DNA from: Acidobacteriota bacterium
Lineage (GTDB): Bacteria > Acidobacteriota > Thermoanaerobaculia > Multivoradales > UBA5704
Direction of reading: 5' to 3'
Length of the DNA: 10,226 nt
Assembly (NCBI GenBank): GCA_003223675.1
Contig: QHVW01000103.1
Span: forward strand, 1-10,226
Shown: positions 1 through 8,800 of the stretch, in pieces
Layout: each line of letters starts with the position of its first letter
Position numbering within the stretch: position 1 is the stretch's first letter
Made by a program: the position numbers and the translations under genes
Notes under the pieces: generated by a model
Told to the model about the DNA's origin: nothing
The model's database searches: none
Seen by the model: only the letters and a program-made list of their open reading frames with translations

Positions 1-546
1 CACCACTTCCCGAACGTGGCCCTCACCGCCGTGCTGGCCGCGGACGCCTACCTGAGCTTCCCGGACTTCCGGGCCGTGGAGCGCACCTACAACCTGCTGG
101 TGCAGGTGGCGGGCCGGGCGGGGAGGGGGGAGAAGCCCGGCCGGGTGGTGATCCAGACCTACCATCCGGACCACTACGCCATCCAGGCCGCCCTGCGCGG
201 GGACGACGAAGGCTTCGCCCGCGAGGAGCTCCGCTTCCGCCGGGTCTTCCACTATCCGCCGTACACCCGCATGGTGCAGCTCCTGGTGCGCGACAAGAAC
301 CGCGACCGCGCTTGGGCCGCGATCTCCGCTCTGGCGGCCGATCTCGCCGCGCACCCGCAAGCCCGCGCCGTCCGCCTCTCCGGCCCCGCCCCGGCCCCCC
401 TGGAGCGCCTCCGCGGCGAATGGCGTTTCCAGCTCCTCATCCGCTCCGCCGACGGCCGCGGCCTGCACCGCATGCTCAAGGAAGTTCTGCCGAAGAACCC
501 CTCCTACGATTTAGTGGTTGACGTGGATCCCCAGCAGCTCCTATAG
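1..546 (+). CDS. priA: Primosomal protein N' (replication restart helicase PriA), C-terminal part
   Basis: PriA is a superfamily 2 DNA helicase that reloads the replisome at stalled forks. Frame 1 is open from base 1 and ends at TAG 544-546, so about 181 C-terminal residues of a protein usually over 700 long are present; the start lies outside the window. The first residues read HHFPNVALTAVLAAD, followed by FPDFRAVERTYNLLVQVAGRAGRG, which contains helicase motif VI (QVAGRAGRG). Next come IQTYHPDHYAIQAAL, FHYPPYTRMVQLLV and the family's usual ending, VDVDPQQLL. These segments match the end of the helicase core and the C-terminal domain. The zinc-binding cysteines and motifs I-V would be upstream. 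No frameshift is visible. The next gene converges on it, so it is the last gene of its transcription unit here. Confidence 0.93.
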   Translation, partial: HHFPNVALTAVLAADAYLSFPDFRAVERTYNLLVQVAGRAGRGEKPGRVVIQTYHPDHYAIQAALRGDDEGFAREELRFRRVFHYPPYTRMVQLLVRDKNRDRAWAAISALAADLAAHPQARAVRLSGPAPAPLERLRGEWRFQLLIRSADGRGLHRMLKEVLPKNPSYDLVVDVDPQQLL

Positions 547-552
547 CCAAAA

Positions 553-624
553 GGACCCAAAGGACTGCAAGGACTGCAAGGACGAGAAGCCATTTCTCTC
601 CTGTCCTTGCAGTCCTTTGGGTCC
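553..624. repeat. Perfect 22-bp inverted repeat (intergenic hairpin) made of 9-nt AAGGACNNN units
   Basis: The left arm, 553-574 (GGACCCAAAGGACTGC then AAGGAC), is exactly complementary to the right arm at 603-624. The 28-nt loop holds a smaller hairpin, GAGAA 584-588 with TTCTC 594-598. The left side is a tandem of 9-nt units starting with AAGGAC at 551, 560, 569 and 578, so the right arm can pair in two registers. It lies between the stops of two convergent genes and has no T-tract, so it may act as a two-way transcription barrier or be a dispersed extragenic palindrome. Structure is seen directly; function is inferred. Confidence 0.8.
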
Positions 625-766
625 CTGCTTGAGGCCTTCCACCGGAGAATCTGGAGCTTCTAGGCTCCGAGGGGTTCCGCCCAAGAACGGGGAGCTTGAC
701 TCAGGCCGGCGGCGCCTTGTAATGACCCTTTCCGTTGGGTAAGGATAGCATCTGCCACTCAAACCG
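625..766. other. Rest of the convergent spacer, no gene seen
   Basis: This 142-nt stretch follows the large hairpin and runs to the end of the pump gene. It holds one small hairpin, GGAGC 653-657 with GCTCC 664-668 around a 6-nt loop, and no ORF with convincing codon use, no RNA gene and no clear terminator U-tract on either strand. Confidence 0.5.
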
Positions 767-2265
767 TCAGTGCATCCACACCGGCCCCGCCGCCCGCCCG
801 GCCCGCCGCTTGAAGAGCAGCAGCATCGGGATGCAGATGAGGAAGAAGACGCCGACGACTCGGAAGGCGTCCATGTAGGTGAGCAGGTAGGTCTGCCGGA
901 GGACCGCCCCCTCGATGGCTCCGTACGCCTGTTGCTGCGCCTCGAAGAAGCTCGATCCCTTCGCCATCAGACCGCCGGTGATCGCCTGGAGCCGCTCCTG
1001 CAACGCCGGATCGTAGATCGAGAGGTGCGAGAGCAGGTTGGTCCGGTGCGTCCACGAGCGGTACTGGATGAACGTGGTCACCAGGGCGATGCCGAAGGAG
1101 CCGCCGAGCTGGCGCATCATGTTGGTGAGCCCCGCCCCCTGCGCGATGTCCTTGCCGCGCAGGCCGGAGAGCGCCATCGTGGTCAGCGGTACGAACAGCA
1201 ATCCGAGCCCCACGCCGCGCAGGACGAGCGGCCAGAAGAAATCTCCCCGCCCCGACGCCAGGGTCGAGTGGCTGAGCATCCAGGTGAAGAGGAAGAAGCA
1301 GATGAACCCGAGGGCGTTCATGAGCTGCGGCGGTACCCCCTTCTGGAGCATCTTGCCGACGAAGGGCATCATGACTGCCGTGGCGAGCGATCCCGGCAGC
1401 AGGATCAGGCCGGTCTGCATGGCCGTGAAGCCGAGCAGGTTCTGGGCGAACACCGGGAAGATGAACACCGAGGCGTAGAGGCCGAACCCCAGGATGAACG
1501 TGAAGAAGGTGCCCACGGCGAGCGAGCGGTCCTTGAGCACGTGCAGGTCCACCACCGGGTTGGACGACGCCAGCTCCCGCCAGATGAACAGGGCGATGGC
1601 GACGACCGAGATCATGGCGAGGATCGTGATGTAGCGGGTCGAGAACCAGTCTTCGGCCTGCCCGCGCTCGAGCACGATCTGCAGCGAGCCGATGCCGGTG
1701 ATCAACAGGAGGATCCCCCACCAGTCGATCTTGCTGATCTTGCGCGTCTCCTTGGGGTCGGGGAGGAACGCGAGCGCCATCAGGACCGCGATGACGCCGA
1801 TCGGCAGGTTGACGTAAAAGATCCACCGCCAGGAGTAGCTGTCGGTGATCCCAGGCCGTTGGCGAGCCCCAGCTCCTCGGGCGGGAAAGTCTCGACGAGG
1901 ATCGCCTGCGAGGTGGAGAGCATGGCGCCTCCCCCCGCGCCCTGGATGAAGCGGAAGATGACCAGCTCCCACAGGCTGGTGGCGTGGCCGCAGAAGAAGG
2001 AAGCCACGGTGAACAGGATGAGCGAGCCGACGAAATAGTTGCGGCGGCCGAGCACCGCCCCGAACCAGCCGGTCATCGGGATCACGATCACGTTGGCCAC
2101 CACGTACCCGGTCACCACCCAGGCGATCTCGTCGAGCGTCGCCCCCAGGTTGCCCATCATCTGGGGGAGGGCGACGTTGACGATCGAGGTGTCGATCAGC
2201 TCGATCACCGAGGCCAGGATGACCGTGATCGTGATCAGCCACTTGTTGGCGCCGCGTTCGGACAT
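767..2265 (-). pseudogene. EmrB/QacA-type MFS drug pump (DHA2, 14-TM), disrupted by an out-of-frame gap
   Basis: This is the inner-membrane proton antiporter of an EmrAB-TolC-like pump. Translation from ATG 2265-2263 (GGAAGG upstream, 15 nt after the adaptor stop) gives the DHA2 start ELIDTSIVNVALPQM, loop motif A GWFGAVLGRR and motif B RFIQGAGGGAM, up to FPPEELGLANGL at about 1852. The family then resumes in another frame at 1849 with ITDSYSWRWIFYVNLPIG and runs to TGA at 767-769 through KIDWWG, GLLFVPLTTMAL and a short basic tail. Compared with E. coli EmrB, about 17-18 codons are absent (about 52 nt), exactly where TM5 motif C (GPxxGG) belongs. In frame from 2265, translation ends at 1780 after about 161 residues. 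The protein is therefore non-functional as read, or the segment was lost in assembly. Intact length would be near 510, typical of EmrB. Confidence 0.85.
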
Positions 2266-2280
2266 GAGCTTGCGCCTTCC

Positions 2281-3432
2281 TCAGTCGAGGTTTACGGTCA
2301 CGTTGACGTTCATGCCCACGCGCAGCGGCCGCTTCGGGTCCGGCGGATCGGTGAAGACGATCTTCACCGGCACGCGCTGGACGACCTTGGTGAAGTTGCC
2401 GGTCGCGTTGTCGGGCGGCAGCAGGGAGAAGCGGGCACCGGTGGCCGCGGCCAGCGACTCGACGCGGCCGTGGAAGGTCACGCCGGGATAGGCGTCCACC
2501 TCGATCTCGGCCTTCTGGTCCGGGCGCATCTTGGCGAGCTGGGTCTCCTTGAAGTTGGCGCTCACCCAGACGTCGTTCGGGTTGTTCCCCTGCTGCACGA
2601 TGGCCATCAGCGGCTGGCCGGCCTGGACGAACTGGCCCACCTCGACGTTCTTCTTGGAGATGAAGCCCGCCACCGGCGCCTTGATCACCGCGTAGGAGAG
2701 CTGCAGCCGGGCCGCCTCGAGGGCCGCCTGGTGCTGGGCCACCTGAGCCTGCGCCGCGGCGACCTGCCGCCGCGCGGCCTCGATCTGCGACGACGAGGCC
2801 TGGGCGGTCGCCCGCGACGACTCGGTGGTGGCGCGGGCGGCGTCCGCGTTGGCCCGCGCCGCCTCGGCCGCGGTGGCCGCCGCGTCATATTGCTGCTGCG
2901 AGATCTCCTCCTTGGCCAGGAGCTGCTTGTAGCGGGCGACGTCGGCCGCCGCCTGCTGGGCCCGGCTGCGCGCCGCGGTCACGTCCGCCTGGTTGCTGGA
3001 GACCTTGGCCTGCGCACCGGTGGCGGTGGAGCGGGCGGACGCCACGGCGGCCTCGGCCACCGATACGGCGGCCTGGGCGTTGAGGAGCGACGCCTGCTCC
3101 TGGTCCACCTTGGCCTGGAGGTCGGCCGGATCGATCCTGACCAGGACGTCCCCCGGCTTGACCGGCTGGTTTTCGCTCACCAGCACCTCCTGCACGTAGC
3201 CGGGGACGCGGGGGAGGACGGGGTTGATGTTGCCGTCGAGCTGCGCGTCGTCGGTGGTGGCGTGATGCTCATAGAAGACGATGGTCCGGAAGCCCCAGAC
3301 GGCTCCGAAAAGGACCAGGATTCCCAGGATGGAGAGGATCACGATCCTCCGCCCTCCCCTCCGCTTCGGCGACGGCGCAGTCGCGGGCTCCGGCGCCGGA
3401 TCGGTCTTCTCGACTCTCAATGGACTGCTCAT
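2281..3432 (-). CDS. HlyD/EmrA-type membrane fusion (periplasmic adaptor) protein
   Basis: This 383-residue adaptor links an inner-membrane pump to an outer-membrane channel. It has a short basic cytoplasmic N-terminus, one membrane segment at about residues 30-48 (IVILSILGILVLFGAVWGF), then TTDDAQLDGNI and PRVPGYVQEVLV, the first half of the split lipoyl domain. A very Ala/Gln-rich coiled coil follows (about 105-245), then the second lipoyl half (LSYAVIKAPVAGFISKKNVEVGQFV) and a beta-barrel region ending in GMNVNVTVNLD. Length and layout match EmrA (about 390). The ATG at 3432 has GGAGGG a few bases upstream; the TGA at 2281-2283 is 15 nt before the MFS start, so the two are co-transcribed. 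Unlike its neighbours this gene shows no frame break. The pairing with an EmrB-type pump argues for drug or fatty-acid-like substrates, but the substrate cannot be read from sequence. Confidence 0.92.
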   Translation of the reverse strand: MSSPLRVEKTDPAPEPATAPSPKRRGGRRIVILSILGILVLFGAVWGFRTIVFYEHHATTDDAQLDGNINPVLPRVPGYVQEVLVSENQPVKPGDVLVRIDPADLQAKVDQEQASLLNAQAAVSVAEAAVASARSTATGAQAKVSSNQADVTAARSRAQQAAADVARYKQLLAKEEISQQQYDAAATAAEAARANADAARATTESSRATAQASSSQIEAARRQVAAAQAQVAQHQAALEAARLQLSYAVIKAPVAGFISKKNVEVGQFVQAGQPLMAIVQQGNNPNDVWVSANFKETQLAKMRPDQKAEIEVDAYPGVTFHGRVESLAAATGARFSLLPPDNATGNFTKVVQRVPVKIVFTDPPDPKRPLRVGMNVNVTVNLD

Positions 3433-3448
3433 ATCGTTACCCTCCGTC

Positions 3449-4681
3449 CTACTTCTGGGTGCTCTGAGAATTGGATGCCGGAATCAGATTGCGGATCTCG
3501 CCGGTGGCCCGCGCCAGATCGAAGCGCGCCTGGGCCTCGTCGGCCAGCGCGTCGATGCGCGTGTCGCGCGCCGTGGCGAGAGCGGTCTGGGCGTTGTCCA
3601 CCTCGATCGAGGAGGCCACCCCCGCCTTGAACGGGCGCTCTCGTAGACGAGGAGCGCCCGGCGCACCTCCTGCTCGACCTGCCGTTGCGTGTCGTTCTGC
3701 TGGATCAGGATCTGGTCCCGCTGCGCCTGCGCCGCGGCCACGTGGGCCTCGATCCGCCGGCCGGTGAACAGCGGCACGTTGACCACCGCCGCCACCGTGC
3801 GGCTCCATTCGATGTCCCGCACCCGGTTGCCGCTCTCGGTCCCCTGGGCCTGCGCGCCGACGGTCGGCAGCCGCTCGGCCCGGGCCGCCTCGATGTTGAG
3901 GTTGGCCAGGCGCAGCCGCTCGTTCAAGAGACTGAGCTCGGGGCGCTGCCGGCGCGCCGCGTCGAGGGCCGCCGGCAGGGCGGGGGGCGCGGCGACCGCC
4001 CGCGTCCAGTCGTCCGTCAGCTCCAGGCCGGCGTCGAAGTCCGCGCCGATGGCCCGCAGCAGGGCGAGCCGGGCGAGGTCGCGCTGATTGATCGCCACCA
4101 GCAGCGCCTGCTGCTGGCGGGAGAGCTGGACGTCGGCGCGCGTGGTGTCGAGGCGGGTGCCGACGCCGGCGTTCTTCTGGTCGACCGCGAGTTGCCGCAG
4201 TCTGGTGAACAGATCGACGTTGGCGCGGATCTCGTCGATCCGTGCCGAGCTGCGCCCATAGGAGACGTAGATTGACCCCCGCCCGCGCCGCCTCGTACCG
4301 CCTCCGAGCGGCGAAGTCGATGACGTTCATGGCGAGCGTGATGTGGGCGTCGACCACGTTGAACGGCGGGGTCACGTTCGGCTGCCCGGGGACGGTGAAG
4401 CCGAAGGTGGCCAGGTTGATGGTCTCGTTGGCGAGCTGCCCGCCGGCGCTGAGCTGCGGCTGCAGGGCCGAGCGGGCCTCCTGCGCGCGGGCCTCGGCCT
4501 CGCGGGTGCTCGTGGTGGCGATGCGGACGGCGGTGCCGGCGTCGAGCGCCCGGCTGATCGCGTCGCTCAGGGAGAGGCGGATCGTCCCCGGCGCGCCGGC
4601 GGGAGCCGGTCCCTGGGCCTGGGCCGGGAGCGCCACTGCCGGAGCGAGCGCCAGGAGCGCCGCCAGGATGGTTTTCTTCAT
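3449..4681 (-). pseudogene. TolC-family outer membrane efflux protein, two out-of-frame gaps
   Basis: This is the outer-membrane channel of the pump. ATG 4681-4679 overlaps the TGA of the STAS gene (ATGA) with AGGAGGAGAGG upstream; the protein opens with a signal peptide, MKKTILAALLALAPAVALPAQAQ. TolC-like sequence runs to RRRYEAARAGVN (about 4271), moves to another frame from 4260 (YGRSSARIDEIRANVDLFTR, AVDQKNAGVGTRLDTTRADV, VNVPLFTGRRIEAHVAAAQ) to VRRALLVYESA (about 3634), and returns to the first frame at 3631 (FKAGVASSIEVDNAQTAL), ending at TAG 3449-3451. Against E. coli TolC spacing about 50 nt and about 70 nt are missing at the two joints. The two shifts cancel, so one uninterrupted 410-codon frame exists, but its middle half is an Arg/Pro-rich out-of-frame reading. 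Function is very unlikely unless the gaps are assembly errors. Confidence 0.85.
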
Positions 4682-4968
4682 GAAGGTTTCCTCTCCTCCT
4701 CGCACCCCTCGCACCGGATCCACGAGAGGACGTACGCGGGACAATGGGTCAGCGCGGCCTTGGAGCCGTCCCCGCGGGCCAGGAATTTCACAAACTCCCG
4801 GTCGGCGAGGACGAGCCCCTCGAGGTCGAGCGTGACCTGGCGTCCGCGGGCGCGCTCGGCCGCCAGGAGCTGCGTCAGCTCCGGCAGGTGCTCCTGCGTC
4901 GCCCGCCCGGCCAGGGCATAAGTAACGGTTGAAGGCTCGTCGGTTCGGGTTTCGATTCGGAACATCAT
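4678..4968 (-). CDS. Small STAS-domain-like protein, first gene of the efflux operon
   Basis: I choose the ATG at 4968-4966 because GGGAG (4979-4975) lies 6 nt upstream; the frame also opens at 5022 but without such a site. The product is 96 residues. The pattern FRIETRTDEPSTVTYALAGRAT, a helix (HLPELTQLLAAERARGRQ), the strand VTLDLEGLVLADREFVKFLA and a final CPAYVLSWI resembles the STAS fold of anti-sigma-factor antagonists. The position that carries the phosphorylated serine in SpoIIAA-type proteins (DSSG) reads ADREF here, so control by serine phosphorylation of that site is not expected. The stop overlaps the TolC start by ATGA, implying translational coupling. The family call rests on fold pattern rather than strong motifs; a role beside the pump is unknown. 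Confidence 0.68.
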   Translation of the reverse strand: MMFRIETRTDEPSTVTYALAGRATQEHLPELTQLLAAERARGRQVTLDLEGLVLADREFVKFLARGDGSKAALTHCPAYVLSWIRCEGCEEERKPS

Positions 4969-5211
4969 CTTCGACTCCCGCCGGGAAGTAGTACACGACC
5001 CGTGCCAGGAGTCCGGTGTCAAAGAATCAACAACTTAGAAGAATTTACGACGGCGGATCGTTACGAGATCCCGTAGATTTACGAGATTTCGGGATCGCCA
5101 TGCGCGGGAATCCATCGGTCGCTCGCTTAGCGTTGTCGCTGTAATGTCACTCGTAAGCTTGGATCTTTACTCTATTCTTAGGTAAGTAAATCGACCGGTA
5201 GGGGAGGAGAG
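4969..5211. promoter_or_regulatory. Divergent control region between efflux operon and two-component operon
   Basis: This 243-bp stretch separates two outward-facing operons and is AT-richer than the genes. It contains three near-identical sites, TTTACGA at 5044, GTTACGAGAT at 5060 and TTTACGAGAT at 5078, spaced 16-18 nt, plus GATCCCG 5067-5073 facing CGGGATC 5090-5096. Closer to the regulator gene lies an inverted repeat, TTTACT 5166-5171 with AGTAAA 5185-5190, enclosing CTTA-GG-TAAG at 5177-5186. On the minus strand TTGACA (5022-5017) matches a -35 hexamer, but no good -10 follows at normal spacing. These are candidate operators for the adjacent NarL-type regulator; no consensus can be assigned by eye. 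Confidence 0.4.
5201..5209 (+). promoter_or_regulatory. Strong Shine-Dalgarno for the response regulator
   Basis: GGGGAGGAG, with the GGAGG core at 5203-5207, lies 4 nt before ATG 5212. It fixes the start of the regulator and is one of the strongest ribosome sites in the window. Confidence 0.75.
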
Positions 5212-5874
5212 ATGTCAGAGCCACGCAACAGAGTGCTGCTCGCGGACGACCATCCGATGATGCGCGAAGGCTTGAGGAAGCTCCTCGAGCCGGACTATGA
5301 GGTGGTGGGGGAGGCGACGGACGGTCCCGCTCTCCTGGTGGCCGCGGAGCGGCTGCGGCCCGATCTCATCATCACCGATATCTCGATGCCGGGGATCGAC
5401 GGCATCGAAGCGACGCGCCGGCTCCGCGGGATCGTCCCCAGGGCGCGGATCCTGATCCTCAGCATCCACACGGACCCTACCTGGGTGCGGGGAGCCTTCG
5501 ACGCCGGCGCCCACGGCTATCTGTCCAAGACCTCCGCTCCCGAGGAGATCGAGACCGCGGTCCGGGAGGTGCTCAAGGGGCGCTTCTACGTCAGCTCGGA
5601 GGTGACTCAGGCCCTGGTCGGCACGATGCGGGAGCTCCCCGTCGAACGCCACGAGGGGCGGCCGGAAGCGTCCGGCGAGGTGCTCACCCCGCGCGAGCTC
5701 GACATCGTCCGCCTGGTCGGCAAGGGCCTGGGCAACAAAAGGATCGCCCAGACGCTCGGGGTCTCGGTGACGACGGTCCGCACCCACCTGAGCAGGGTCT
5801 ACGACAAGCTGGGTCCGGGAAGCCGGCTGGAGCTGGCGCTCTACGCCGCGCAGGCCGGAGAGACCGTCATGTAA
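5212..5874 (+). CDS. NarL/FixJ-family two-component response regulator
   Basis: This 220-residue DNA-binding regulator has a receiver domain (about 1-125) and a LuxR-type helix-turn-helix (about 156-215). All receiver residues are visible: acidic pair D12/D13 (LLADDHPMMREGL), phospho-acceptor D56 (LIITDISMPG), S84 (ILILSIHTD) and K106 (GYLSKTSAPEE). The output domain reads LTPRELDIVRLVGKGLGNKR, then IAQTLGVSVTTVRTHLSRVY and DKLG, the classic GerE/LuxR pattern. Length is normal for NarL. Its stop is 3 nt before the start of the hybrid kinase, so the kinase is its probable cognate partner. It probably binds in the upstream divergent region, which would let it control both its own operon and the efflux operon; the targets are inferred. 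No unusual residues are seen. Confidence 0.94.
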   Translation: MSEPRNRVLLADDHPMMREGLRKLLEPDYEVVGEATDGPALLVAAERLRPDLIITDISMPGIDGIEATRRLRGIVPRARILILSIHTDPTWVRGAFDAGAHGYLSKTSAPEEIETAVREVLKGRFYVSSEVTQALVGTMRELPVERHEGRPEASGEVLTPRELDIVRLVGKGLGNKRIAQTLGVSVTTVRTHLSRVYDKLGPGSRLELALYAAQAGETVM

Positions 5875-5877
5875 CCG

Positions 5878-8800
5878 ATGGACGCCACCCTTTTTCTGCA
5901 GGCCTTCGAGCACGCGCACGACGCGTTCATCGTGCTCGACGCCGGCGGTGCCGTCACCGCCTGGAGCTCCGCGGCGGAGCGGCTCTACGGCTACACCGCC
6001 GCCGAGGTGGCGGGCCGCACCCTCGACTTCCTGCGGATTCCTGAAGATCAGGCCGCTCCGGCCGTCCTGGCGGACGGGCCGCGCGAGCTGCTCGTGCGCC
6101 AGCGCCACAAGAGCGGACGCGAGCTCCAGGTCTCCCTGCGGATCGCCTCCGGGGACGGGCAGCCCGGCCTTCTCCTGTGCGCCGCCGACGTCAGCCGCTG
6201 GCGGCGGGCGGAAGAGGAGCTCGCCGGCAGCCGGACCGCTCTGGAGGCGAGCCGCGAGGAGCTCCGCCGGGTCATCGGACGGCTGGTCGCCGCCGAGGAG
6301 GAGGCACGGCGGCGGATCTCGCAGGAGCTTCACGACGACCTCTGCCAGCGGCTCGCCGCCCTGGCCCTGGGGCTCAAGGCGGTGCGCAAGCAGCTCCCCG
6401 AGGGGGATACGCGGCGGATCGAGCTCGACGCCCTCGGAAGGGCGCTGGGGGATGCCGCCGAGGACCTGCGCCGGCTGAGCCATGACCTCCATCCGGCGAT
6501 CCTGGAGCGCCGGGGCCTGGCCGCCGCCCTCCGCGACCACTGTGAGGAGGTCGAGAGGCGGTGCTCCCTGCCGGTGCGCCTCACCTTGCGGGGCGCCGCG
6601 GTCCCCCTCCCGCCGCCCCTCGTGCTGGGCCTCTACCGCATCGCCCAGGAGGCGCTCGCGAACGCGGTCCGCCACGCCGGCGCGCGGGACGTCCACGTCA
6701 CCCTGGAGATCGAGGACGAAGCCGTCTTCCTGTCGGTGGTCGACGACGGCGCCGGCTTCGAGCCCGACGAGGTCCGCCGCACCGGCGGGCTGGGGCTCGC
6801 CGGCATCGAGGAGCGCGCGCGGCTGCTCGGCGGACGCTGCCGCATCGCCTCCGCCACCGGCGCCGGCACCGAGGTCCGCGTCTTCGTGCCGCGCCCGCCG
6901 CCGGCCGCCGGCCCGGCGGAGGGCGCGGACCTCCGCCCGCCCCACGTCGGGCCCTACCTGCTGCTCGAAGAGATCGGCATGGGATCGATGGCCACCGTCT
7001 ATCTGGCTCAGGAGCCGGAGCCGCTCGGCCGCCGGGTGGCGATCAAGCTTCACCGCGCCCCGCTCCCCGGCCGCTGGGCGACCCTGCGTTTCAAGGCCGA
7101 GCAGCAGGCGCTGGCGCGTCTGCACCATCCGGCGATCGCCCAGGTCTACGAGGCCCGTGTGACCGACGAGGACGATCTCTACATCGCCATGGAGTACGTG
7201 CCGGGCCTGCCGGTCACCGAATACTGCGACCGCTACAGCCTCGGCCTCAGGCAGCGCCTCGAGCTCTTCGCCGCGGTCTGCGACGGCGTGCAGCACGCGC
7301 ACCAGAACGGGGTGCTCCACCGCGACCTCAAGCCCTCGCACATCCTGGTCACGGAGGAGGGGGGCAGGGCGCGTCCCAAGATCATCGATTTCGGCGCCGC
7401 CAAGGGGCTCGACCGCCCGCTCGCCGAGAGCACCGTGTGGAGCGCCGAGGGGCTGGTGGGCACGCCGGCCTATCTCCCCCCCGAGGCGCTCGGCGGCGGC
7501 GAGACCGACGCCCGCTCCGACGTCTATGCGCTGGGCGTCGTGCTCTACGAGCTGCTCGCGGGCACGGTGCCCTTCCAGGTGGGGGAGGCGGGGGTGGCGG
7601 GGCTCGCCGAGTGGGTGGAGGCGGTGCGCCGGGGCGATCTGGTGACGCCGAGCCAGCGGTTGCGGACGCTGGACAGGGCCGGCGAGGTGGCGCGGCGCCG
7701 GGGCTTCGACGAGCCCGCCAAGCTCCGCCGCCGGCTCGCCGGCGACCTCGACCGGCTGGTCCTCAAGGCCCTGGCCGCCGATCCCGCGGACCGCTATCCC
7801 ACCGTCGAAGCTCTCGGCCGCGAGATCGGCCGCGTCGTGCGGGGCGCGCCGGTCGAGGCGGGCCCGCCGGGCGCCCTTCACCAGCTCCGCCGCAAGTTGC
7901 GCCGGAACCGGCGGCTGGTGGCCTCGGCGGCGCTGGTGATCCTGGCGCTCGCCGGCGGGCTCGGCGCCGTGACCTTCGAGGCCCGCCGGACCGCGCGGGA
8001 GGCGGCGCGGGCCGATGCGGCGGCTCGCTTCCTGGAAGACCTGTTCAAGGCTTCGGACCCGCGGCAGGCCAAGGGGACGCCACCCACCGCCCGCGAGCTC
8101 CTGCGGCGCGGCGCCGGCCGTCTCGACCGCGAGCTGCGCGGTCAGCCGCTCCTGCGGGCGCGGCTGCTGGACACCTTGGGCGGCATCCATACCCAGCTCG
8201 GCTTCTACGCCGAGGCCCGGCCGCTGCTCGCCGAAGCCCTGGCGATCCGCGAGCGGCTCCGCGGCCCCGGGCATCCGGAAGTCGCCGAGACCCTGGTCCG
8301 CCTCGGCGCGCTGGCGCGCCTCTCCGGCCAAGGGGACGCCGTGCCGCTCTTCCGCCGCGCGCTCGCCATCCGCGAGGCCCGCCTCGGACCCGAGAGCGCC
8401 GAGGTCGCCGATGTCCTCAACGATCTGGGCACGGCGCTGGCGGCCCAAAGGCGCTTCGACAACGCCGAGGTGGCACTACGGCGTTCGCTCGTCGTTCAGG
8501 AGCGGCTCTGGGGGGACCGCGACCCGCGGGTCGCCAAGACCCTGCACAACCTCTCCGGGATCGCTCTCTACCGCGGCCGGCTGGACGAATCCGAGCGGCT
8601 CCTCCGGCGTGCGCTGGCGATTCGCGAGGCGGTGCTCCCGGCCGACGACCTCGATCTGGCCGGAAGCCGCGAGGCCCTGGCGCTGCTGCTGAGCCAACAG
8701 GGCCGATCGGCCGAGGCGGTGCGGCTCCTGGAGCTCCAGGTGCCGATCGCCGAGAAGATCTACGGCCCCGAGCATCCGGAGCTCGCCCGGATTCTGCTCA

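Noticed and set aside
553..624. Reading the repeat as a CRISPR fragment
   Set aside because: Units are 9 nt with no spacers, and the copies face each other rather than repeating in one direction.
1984..3630. A 548-codon plus-strand frame opposite the adaptor and pump genes
   Set aside because: It is the complement of the intact HlyD-type gene and has no domain signal of its own.
4992..5007. Sigma-54-like -24/-12 element on the minus strand (TGGCACG at 5007-5001)
   Set aside because: The -12 half lacks the essential GC (GTGTA instead of TTGCA), and NarL-type regulators are not sigma-54 activators.
5215..8448. A 1077-codon open frame antisense to the regulator and kinase genes
   Set aside because: It mirrors the kinase gene in a very GC-rich sequence, has no recognisable domain and is rich in low-complexity Arg/Gly/Ala/Glu; the opposite strand encodes clear motifs throughout.
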